Assembly: GCF_954871325.1 (NCBI RefSeq)
Contig: NC_088777.1
Coordinates: 1,798,001-1,862,000 of the forward strand
Length of the DNA: 64,000 bases
Reading direction: 5' to 3'
DNA from: Gordionus sp. m RMFG-2023
Taxonomy: Eukaryota; Nematomorpha; Gordioida; Chordodea; Parachordodidae
Both the position numbers and the translations under genes were made by a program. The notes beneath the pieces are model-generated. The model did not search any database. It was not told where the DNA came from and saw only the letters and a list, made by a program, of their open reading frames with translations. Below, piece after piece: positions 46,921-58,012 of the stretch; positions within the stretch are counted from its first letter, which is position 1, and the number at the start of each line of letters is the position of its first letter.

Positions 46921-49601
46921 AGTATGGCTGCATTAAATGGACTTGATACATCTATATCAAATTCAAATTCTCACAAATTTGGGAGTTTAACCTTAACAAA
47001 TCCTGAAGAATTTGTCATAAGATTTGGTGGAACAACTCTAATCAAAAAGGTTAAATATGATATTTTTTACTCTTATACAATACACTTTCTTAGTATTCCT
47101 AAATTTTTATCCACATATTTTAGTTTAATATGCTGTTGACACCTAAGAATGTTCTATATTTTGAAAAATTCAATATTATTTTATATGCCTATTACTGGAT
47201 AATTTATGAAATTTATATTAAGATATCTAAAAATAATATTTTGAAGTTTAAAATATTGATATTATAGTTGAAATAAAATGTATTACACACAAGTTTTTGC
47301 TAAATATTTTAGCAGCTCAGGGTTTAAATAAATTCTACAGGCCTTCAATGTACCTATATCTAAAAAAAATCATTAAATAGGCAGTTTATTTTATTAAATT
47401 GACAATATTTTTGCCATTCATTATGGTAAAATAAATTATTTGTGATAAATGACCAAATCTGGTAATATTAGGCCCCTTCATAAGCAAATACTTTTAATGT
47501 ATTTGATTTTGTCTTTTTTATTAACAATAAAATGGCATCTGATATAAGTTGTTTTTTAAATAGTATATTAAGCAATCATTTTAAAACAAAAAGAAACATA
47601 ATCTCAAATAAAGTATTAGATTAATTGTCATTATTTGATCTAAATATATTAATTTATATTTCTGTTGATAAATTAAAATAAAATTTGAATTTAAGGAAAT
47701 TTATTAATATGACCAATATATTATTATTAAAATTTTTTTTATAATTTTCACATATATTTATTGATAATATTATAAACAATCCAAGTTATTTATTACACAG
47801 TTATCTGGAATGCCATTTAAATATAATTTTCATTATTTATAAGTTATAGCAGCATCAATAGATTTTCTCTCTTTATCCCTTTTTTTCATAATTGCATATC
47901 TTAATTAACTATCATAAAACATGAATTATATATATTTTGTAATTCCAATCATAACATATAAAAAAATAAAATTCCTTGTGTTCTAATGTATTACCCCCTA
48001 TATTTTTTAAAAAATTTGAAGTTCTGCTTGACTTATATACAAGGAAAGAGATAATGATTGGTAAAAAGCATAATTTGCTAATTTAGAATATTTTTTCTTT
48101 TTGGCCATATCAACTGGATTAGAATTTACATTTTTTTTGGAAATGAAGACACCCATGTGAAGTCCCAAATTAAGGATTTTCCTAAAGACCAAAGTACAGA
48201 ATTTAAACCACCAGGCATGGCCATCATTTGATTATAAATTAGCAGTCTCCAAGATGTTTGGTATTTTTGTAAGAGTTTGATTAAATACTGAATTAATTGC
48301 TTCATAGCTTGCATCTCTGCTTTGACTATTCATTTAAAATTGTATACATTGCTTACACTTTTTTATGTTATTACATTTGTTAATATAAATATTATAATAA
48401 AAATACATAAATTTATCTGGCGAATAATATTTTAGTGAAGTAATCTATTATATATATATATTTTTTTAAATTTTACATAAATCACATATTAAACCATATA
48501 ACATAGATAAAAAAATTAAAAATGATATTTAAAAATAAAATATGAGATAAAATTAGAAAAATTTATGTAAACTAATTTTGCGTAGATATAAATATCCATT
48601 AGGATCGTTGGATAGCTCTATAAGCTTTTTTCCTATAGATTTTAAAAAAGATGAGGGCCTCTTACCTAGAAATTGCTAAGTGTTGTGGTGGCCAGGGGCA
48701 TCAAAGTAGTATTTGTATCAGGAATTAGTTTTAGCTATTTTCAGAGAAATTGAATTTTTCAATGGGTATTTGTATTTGGCAAATATATCTGCAGATTATG
48801 ATACCTACCTTTTCTCTTAGACCACTTATCCCTTCTAAATATTCATTTTGCTTATTCTGCTTGTAATTGACTATCCTATTATATTTGTCCTGTTTTGAGG
48901 TTTATCATATTTTCAATAAGTAGTGAATCATATTAGCTTTAAATGACAATTGGTCTCTTTTGGGGGATATACTTTTTTTGCGCAAATTATTTAAATTTAT
49001 AATTTGAAATATTTTGTTCCCGAAAAACGCTTTTTTAAAATAAAAACGTTTTGTTTGGACGCGTTCTTAGTAAATTTTTATGACACCCTCTATAAACCCC
49101 TAAAAGTGTCTAAAATTAATTTTATTCCGTGAGAGATTATTAAATTTCTCTTTTAAAATTTTATTTTTTGCTCGAAAAATATTATTTATCTTAAATCTGT
49201 TGGTGTCAATTTATGTCAAATTCCTTCCTAAGCCTCGAATTTTAAGATCAAACAAAATTTTTTTGGTGAATTTTCATTCTAAAATACGTTATTAAATTAA
49301 TTAAGAAGGAAAATTTAATCTCTTTGAAGCTGAACCATTATCCTCCTCTCATCTCTGTGCGTGCCAAATTCTTAACTGGATTGCACGAAGAAAAATTGTC
49401 GAAATTTCACTTTCTCTCTTACGAAGTAAACTATAAGCACAAACGCTGTTGCCAAAAAAAAAAATTCTTTTTTAATACTGTTTGCAATATAAAAAAATTT
49501 TTTTTCCATTTAATATTTACTTTATTGAAAAATCATTCGAATACTAATTTTTTTTCAAAATTTACAAAAAAAACAAATAAATCGTTGATTTTAACATTAT
49601 T

Positions 49602-49697
<96 letters not shown>

Positions 49698-52600
49698 TTC
49701 TTTCTTTCTTTCTTTCTTTCTTTCTATAGTGTATAATTAAAATTTTTTTTTTAAAGATAGATAATATATGTTGCTAGGCTAAAACTTGCGATGTCTCTTT
49801 AAAGCAAAATGTGAATGCCATTAGGAATATAGATAGCCAATTTTACCATTAATCAGGAAATCATTCGATCAAAATATTCCTCTAGGAAAATTCGCTAAAA
49901 TAAAAATACATCCACATGTCATTAAACTTTATTGATGGCTATTTTCTCTTAGCTCTCCTATAATTTTGCGCTCTTAATTTACTTTTTTTTAAATCTAACT
50001 TAAAACGATTCATAGCGTCGAACCAATGACATATAATAATACTAATAATGCACTTGAAAGCGTAGTTGAATGCAAATCAGCTGGAGCCGCCATTTTGGTA
50101 ACCCGTATAAGAATTATTCTCGTGTTATAAAACTATTAAATTGATAACTTTGCTTCCATATTATTCTCGATGATCAGGCAATTCTTTGATAAAGTTTGCG
50201 TCAGACATAGGTTTAAGAATATTTAATAAATGATATGGGTAACCAAAATGGAGCCCCCAGCTGTTTTTCATTGATGTACACTTTTAATGAATGCATCGTC
50301 AGTCTGGGTATTATTATTTGTCATTGCGTCGAACATATGATTTCTATCCCCCCCAAAAAATGGAGTAGTATTTGTAATCATTGACACGTAAAAATGATTT
50401 TCGGTTCTTTTGACCTCAATCGATTTGTGGTTGATTTTTGTAAAAAATAAATATTGATTGACACCGGAAAGATTTATATAACATTTGAATTTAAAATTTA
50501 ATTTTTCCAGCGCCATTTTTTTTTTTACTCGCGGAACAAAATTAGTTAAATGAACTTATTAATAATAATATAAATAATATTTATGACTTCAAAATCAACA
50601 TTATTCTTTTCCGGAAGAGAGAGAATGAATGGAAGGAAGATGAAATATTTTTTTTTTAGTTTTTAATAAATAATTGATGAAAATGATTTATTGTATCGAT
50701 CAATCAAATCGTGCAGATTCTGATAGCCAACAATGGGATAGCTGCCGTCAAATGTATGAGAAGCATCAGGCGCTGGTCTTACGAAATGTTTCGCAACGAA
50801 AGGGCCATTAAATTCGTGGTGATGGTAACCCCCGAGGACTTAAAAGCGAACGCGGGTTTGTGGAAAAATTTAAAAATAATCCATTTTAAAAAAAAATTTA
50901 TGTAACTATATGTATCTGTAAACAAAAATAACTGTTATCTTCTAACGAAAGTATTATTATAAATGAATGCTTCTTACATGGCACACCATCCGATCCCCTA
51001 TAACTATTTCTACTGGAGTCCACCATTTCTAAATTCTTAAGACCACATAAATTGGGACAGATAATCATTTGTTATATTCATCCACTTCTTTACCATTCTA
51101 TATGCGAAGATTTACTTTTCCATCATTTATTTATTCATACAACTATCGGTATATAAATGAACAATTTTTTGTTAAAAAAAAAATTTAAATCTAGTTTGAT
51201 ATTCATTGTTAAATGTTTGATTTTACTAACATTGGGCCTACCCAACAATCGTATACTAATCATTCTTCCTCTCAAAGTTAGTCTTTAAATAACCGTCCAA
51301 AATTTTAAATCTATTTCGCTCATTAAAAAAAAAGCTGTTTTATAAATATATATTTTTTTTTCTTCCTTATTTCTTTCTTTTTTAACTTAATTTTGCGTTT
51401 TTGTTTTTGTTTATGTATTTTAATATTATTATTTTACTCTAAAACTGTCCACATTTAAAAAAAAAACAAAAACTAAGCAGTTCAATTTAAACAGAACACT
51501 CAATTTGTAAGGACTATTTTGATTCGTTAAAAATAAAAAAAAATTTAAATTATTGCTCATTTTAAAAGTAACGACTTCATATTACATTTTGTATGTTTTT
51601 GACAGAATACATAAAGATGGCCGATCAATATATACCGGTCCCCGGAGGTCCGAATCATCACAATTACGCTAACGTGCCACTGATAGTCGAGGTATAAAAC
51701 TTTTGGATAGTAATGAAAGGCGTCAAATATTTTAGTGACTCGCCTCATGTCACGATACATTTTTAATACGTATCTTTTTTTTCTATTAACTCGGGGGGTG
51801 TGAACTCGACAGGAAGGGTTCGGGTTCGGTGATTAAAAATTTATATAAAATATAAACCTTCATATTTTTTAAAATCTAAATGTAGGAAAATGTAAATTTT
51901 TTTAAAAACGTTTTGCAAGTGTGAGAAAATTAAATTACAAATCGAAATGATAGGTAGGTCGTCACGCTTACAAGGTAAGAAAAGAATTTTACTTCTCTTT
52001 CAAGTAGGATCCTGATGAGGTTGGGTAGAATACACTGACCGTATCTGTAGAAAAAAAAGGGATATGTTACTCACAAACGACGAGTTTCAGATCACCATTG
52101 TTCATAGGCTAGGTGTCATTCTTTCTGTCGACACTTGAGTTGCCAGTAATAAACAGGTAGATCCATTGGGTGGTCATTGTTTCTCCTGTCTCTATGTCAG
52201 CGCCACTATTGGGGCATTAAAATTTTTAATAGGTTGATTGGCTAGCCTTTTATTTGTACCGGTTTCCCCAATAGTTTGTTTGCCGTTATGCCTTTTAACG
52301 AGAATGGCAACAAACATCCCGATTGTATGTCCTTCACCGCCTTGGCACAGCGTTGAAAGAATTGCACGGGATGTTGTGCCATGCTTCACCTCATTCTCTT
52401 CTAATGTGAACACTGACCTATTTGCGTATAAATATAGGTCCCCGTTAAATTGTTTCATTTTTTTATTCTTCTTATCTTCAGTGTTTTGCGGAATTCCGTT
52501 TCCCGATGCTAAATTTTTAAAAAAAAATTAATTAGGCTATAAGATATCATTTAAGGAACTGGCGAATAGAAAGATTCGCTATTCCTATAGCTGCAACATA

Positions 52601-55600
52601 TTTTGATTGCAATTAATAAAGATCTTCTTATTCTCCGTTTATTAGCGATTTCCAGGTTTAACCAGGTTGGCCAGTTTTCCCTCTGATTTATTCATTAGGG
52701 AATTTTATTGCTAGGTTTCTTACAATCGGATGCCCTTCCTGACATCAACCCCTTTTAAGTGGTTTTTAACACCCCGTCTAGGAGACGGTGATTCTATTCC
52801 AGATCCAGACCACGGGGAAACAATTAATAAAGATATAAATATAAAATATATATTCTGTCTGTCTATATTGACGATTTGAATTTTTGGCCGGGCCGAAAAT
52901 AATTTTTGAAAAAAAAATATCCGGGCCGGGTCGGAAAAAATATCCGGGCCGGGTCGGGAAAAAATCCGGGCCGGCCTGCACTAATGGTACTTCTGCAAGT
53001 CTCTGATTTTTTATGTTAAATATTATTTCATGATATTTACCTATACTTAATTCTCGATTTTTTTAATTATCAGAATTTTTTATTTAAAAATAATATATAA
53101 TTTACTTTTATCGTGAATTGAAAAAAAAAAGAGGAAAAGAACCGATTTACTAAACATCACAATTTTAGGTTTCAAACATAACATCAATTTGTGATAAAGT
53201 GTCGTGAGGCGTTCGAACTCTTAAAGTTTATAGATAGCAAGTAGCATTTATAGCCAAAAATTGGATATTTTTGGCATTCGTCGTATTAAAAATTTTTTTT
53301 ATTGTCTGCTTACTAGTTAGCTGTAATAAATTGCGAATAATATGTAAAAGTAGGAGTTGCACATATAATGTAATTTTAAATTGTTCTTCCTTCATCGTAA
53401 TTATAAACACATGTTAGATATATTTGCTTAATTAAAGAAAGGACAGATGAAACATTTGTATAGTTTAATATATTTTTTTTTTGTAACGACTACCAAACGC
53501 TAGAGTACGTACCCCGGATTTTCTTGTAGAGGTGGGGAGGAGGGCACTATTATAGTGCGACCTAATTGAGCGTTCTTGAAAAAAAAGAAGCAAATCATTT
53601 TGCGTTTTTATTGATTACACCATATGATATACATTGTTTGCGTTTTGCATAACGAAACGGAAACGATGTATTTCAAATTTTATCACACTATTAGGCTGGG
53701 TATTCCGCCATAAATTTTATTGGAAATCTTAACGTCCACCTACTCTAGACCTTTGGTTATCTTATACTTTTCTAAAAAAAAATTTGAATTATAGTAGCTA
53801 TTTTTAAAGGTTATTAACTTTTTAAATTATCGTTGTTTTTAGTGATATATTTGTTATATACTTTTTTTCGAGGGGGAGGTGATAATGTTTATTCGCTTAA
53901 AATGATATTTGCGATGACAGGCAAATTTTCCGATAAGATGGGAAAGTTTCCTACCCACAAGTTACATCTATGGTATCGCCCTTCTTTAGAATATTTAAAT
54001 GAGTGATGTCCTTAAATCGAAATAGCGAACCAGAACACCGCTTTACCATTTACAAAAAGTTCCATATTGTATACCGTAAAATAAAAATGTACGTCGTTTC
54101 GCCTATCCACGTCGCCTTTGATGACGCTAAAAGGTGGCAGGTCGCTGTTAAATTTTTGAACATCGTGTGGCCACTGACAGCTTCATCAGCGCACAGCGCT
54201 AAGTTATACCACATGTTTTTTGAAGGATTTAATAGTCTAAGAGAAACGTTAATATCTCGCGGTTATTTTTATACGATATTAACGTGTATACTCGCGATAA
54301 TCACTTTCAAGGGATTTCGATAGTCTTGACTCTAGACTCGCTTGAGAGAATGTATACCGCGAACATTATCGCCATTTTTCTTCCCTTTTAAACTTTTCTA
54401 TACCACCGTGGATTTAAACTCTGCACTAGGTATGCGCGAGAGCCGGAGCCGACGCTGTTTGGGCCGGTTGGGGCCACGCTTCCGAAAATCCGGCCTTGCC
54501 CACCGCCCTCGTTCAATTGGGCGTCGCCTATTTGGGACCACCAGCCTACGCTATGAAAGCTTTGGGGGACAAGATAGCGTCTACAGTCGTGGCTCAGAGT
54601 GCCAAGGTTCCCACCCTGGCATGGAGTGGGTCGGGTGAGTTTGATAATTTATTTTTTTCATAATTTTCTTGATATTCAATTCATCTGGATTAACGATCAA
54701 ATTCTAGCCTCTAAGCCTTGCAGCATCAGTTTCTGGGTAATTCCATCTCATATCGACCAAAAAATAACGTGATTTTCGGACGACCATTTTTAAAAATGGA
54801 TGAATCTTAGCAATAATGTTAAATAGACTGTGTATTTTATCGCCCTAGCTCAAAAATATCCCGAGTTAAGGACCTTCCAAGTTCGACGAGAACCTTTTCC
54901 TCTTTTAACGAATCTTGAAAATACTCAACATTTTTTTGGGTCTGAAGTAAACAAATTTTATATCATTTTGTAGCCCTCAAAATTCTCTCTAAGAAAATGC
55001 AAAAATTATTTTAAAAAATATCTTCAGTATCTTTGTATTTCCGGTAAAACAAATTACTTCGAAAAGTGCCCCATTTAAAATGATGAAACTCATAAAATGT
55101 GGTTTTTTTTTAATATTTAAGTTTAAAAAAAAATATTAATGGGGGAAAATAATAATTTAATTTTTTTTTTTTAGGTTTTTTAATTATAGGAATAAATAAA
55201 TTAATTATAGAGGGCACTATTTGTGAAGTTAATTATAATATATTTTATAAATAAAAACGTTCATTTTACATTATAAATAACCATTGATATTTCTATAAAA
55301 TTTATTATATGCGCTAGAAATATTTGAAAATACATATTTATATGCCCCCAAGGAAAGAAATGTATCATAATTATCTTTATAGATAGTGCCCTCTATAATT
55401 GTTTTTTTTATTCCTAAAATTATAAAAAAAAACTAAACCAAAGTTTAAATTCTCAATTATCTCCATTAATATTTTTTACTTTAAATATATAAATTTATTA
55501 TTAATAAACACAGTCCACAAGTTTCAACATTTTAAATGGGCCACATTTCAAAATAATTTATTTTTTGTTTTACCGGGAAATAAAACGACGCTGAAAGATT

Positions 55601-57975
55601 TTTTTTAAAAAAATAATTTTTGCATTTTCTTAAGGATAATTTTAAGGGGCGACAAAACGGTATTAAATTTGTTACTTTAGACAAGATTCATTAAAAGAGG
55701 TAAAGGCTTTTATCGTACTTTGAAGGTCCATAATTCGGGATATATTTGAGTTAGGGCATCAACATTTTGATTTGTATATAAATAAAGTATACATACGATC
55801 CATTTAAGCGTTATGCCAAGTAAAAATGGTCTTCCCCAATTGGTCGATACAAATTGTGCCGATACAAATTGTGTCGCATATATTGTTTTAGACAGTGTAT
55901 CTGGTGTTGTTAGGCGGCTCGATTTGAGCAACCCAATATTTTATCTAGAGAAATATTACGCGAGCCTGAAGATTTTGCTCATAGATGGCACAAACGTCTG
56001 GACATTCATTAGTGAAATCTCGAGGCTCAGGCGCCATTTTTCTGGCTGAAAATATCGAGTCAACCCTTTTTTAAGAATCGACTTAAATCCAGCCGTTTAA
56101 CAACGCTAAGTCTATCGAACCCCAATTGAACGTTATTATGTTGTAGTAAGTTTTACAAAAGGGGCCTTCCATTGTTGCCCAACAATTTTTTTTTAAAGTA
56201 GACTTATTTTAACGTTAGCTATAAATTAACTTTATTATATTGCCCCCCCCCCCACTCCCCTGTTACATCCCATCTTGGTTAGGCATTATAATAGAGAATC
56301 TAGAAACCGCCTGTCTAGAGTCCAATCGCCACATGGAAAACACCGCGGAGGAGGACGAAAACGCCTCTTGTAATCTCATCCCTCAGGAGCTTTACGACAG
56401 AGCATGCATTCATTCGCTCGAACAGGGACTAGAGGTTTAGCAGACCGACGAGTATTTGTTGTTTTTTTTTTGGATCAATCCGCGCAGAAATAATCTTTGT
56501 TTACAAATCCGAATTTTTTTTTTTTTATAAATGTACAAAATAAATAACTTCCTCTCCCCCCCCCCCCCCGGTTTCTAAATAAACAACATTTTTTTTTTTT
56601 GAATTACGATGGTATCCGTAAAAATAAAAATTAAGAGCTTTCTTTCTTTTCGGATTATATTTATGTTACCGGATGCTCTTGTGAATATTCCGCAACTCAT
56701 ATTTAAAAATATTTACCGGGAAAATCAAATATTGTAAATCCCCCTATACCCGGTGTTGACTCTTTAAGAGTCCGCGTTCCGACGGGTGGTGCGGGTAACT
56801 TGATACAAAATATAGCTACAGCCCCGTGGCCTGTTAAACATTTAGTCATTGGTTCCTTTACATTCTTCCCTTTTTTTTTGCCTGATTGGATTATCACAAA
56901 TTTAAAATAAAATGAATGTGAATAGGGGGTATTTACTATTCATACTTTTTTTGTAATAAATTAGATGAACCTGATTTAGTTGTCACTTTAGATCTGGAAA
57001 AAGAGAAATTTGACCACCAGGCCTTGGCCGAGTTCTAGCCAAAAATATAATTTTTTTGCAAGTCTCTATGCATGTTCTGTCTGAATTTTGAAAAATTTAT
57101 GGATAATCACTTGAAACTCCTTTAATGCATTCCTAGTTACTGAATATATCAATCCATTTATTTTTTTTGGTAGCATCTGTGAGACCTGCTTTTGACATTT
57201 TGTGATCAGGGTCTAGAACCTGTTTTAAGTTTTTAGTCCTCACTGAGGGTCAATATCCAACTTTCTTAAGTTGTTTTTTTTTTAAAGTTATATATCTATA
57301 TGCTTATATCATCAATAATCTTATCTAATTTACTAATTGGCTGACAAAAAAAATGTAACTTGTGAAGGATTGATGGATGAAATGGATCTGGAATATATTA
57401 GGCGATCCAAATATTTTTGCCCTTATGAGACTAATCCAACACGATATTACCAAATCGTTAATGCCAGTCTTTCTTCACCGTTTCCCTAGATTCTGCCGTC
57501 ATTCATTAAATAACAGTCAAGATTTTCGCCTATGACAAGGAATTCTTTTCCATTCTTGTCTGTCTTGTGATATATAAGACTAGTTTCTTAAATCGCTATA
57601 TTTTTTTACTGGTTTCTTTCTTTGCTTCCCAAATATTACCAATGCCCCTTGTTAATGTGCCCAAACCACCTTAATCCATTCTCCATTGTATCCGCATCCT
57701 CTATACATTTTTACGAAATTCTCCTTTATAACATGCGGGGATAGATTCTAAATCCTTGAAAGCACTTAAGTGTTTCTACATGTAACACTTGAATAGATCA
57801 TTTCAGAATATTCAAAGAAACTTAATTTTTTATTTTTAAAAAAAGACACGAGATCAATCCTGTCTATCATTATTCGAATTTGGACAGTAATGTAGGTAGA
57901 GCGAAATATTACCAGTAATTAGCTAATTTAATTAAATGTCTTTTGATTTATCTCTTAGTTAAAGATTATCTGTCC

Positions 57976-58012
<37 letters not shown>

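Larger units (their letters stand above)
47050..50716. other. First visible ACC intron (3.7 kb)
   Basis: Very AT-rich. It holds the overlapping minus-strand frames at 48007-48330, the CTTT microsatellite and MITE A copy 7. No other exon of ACC was recognised, and the exon on each side joins in phase 0. Confidence 0.7.
50856..54429. other. ACC introns between exons 2, 3 and 4
   Basis: Two introns (50856-51605 and 51692-54429). They contain the anonymous minus-strand frame at 52192-52458, a 3'-end motif of a retroposon near 52725-52752 (GGATGCCCTTCCTGACATCA), a family F end at 52870-53005 and the plus-strand frame at 54006-54323. The remainder is unremarkable. Confidence 0.5.
54635..56282. other. 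ACC intron 4
   Basis: Almost entirely occupied by the family D fold-back (54751-55849) and a family B MITE (55902-56108). A C run at about 56243-56254 lies close to the acceptor. Confidence 0.8.

Noticed and set aside
49324-49740. 138-codon open frame
   Set aside because: Its second half is the CTTT microsatellite and its first half has no recognisable similarity or splice partner.
52725-52752. tRNA-derived SINE
   Set aside because: The GGATGCCCTTCCTGACATCA motif occurs at the 3' ends of some retroposons, but no A and B boxes or element ends could be identified around it.
54342-54638. 98-codon frame overlapping ACC exon 4
   Set aside because: It is the out-of-frame shadow of the real exon, which reads [16 protein letters not shown] in another frame.
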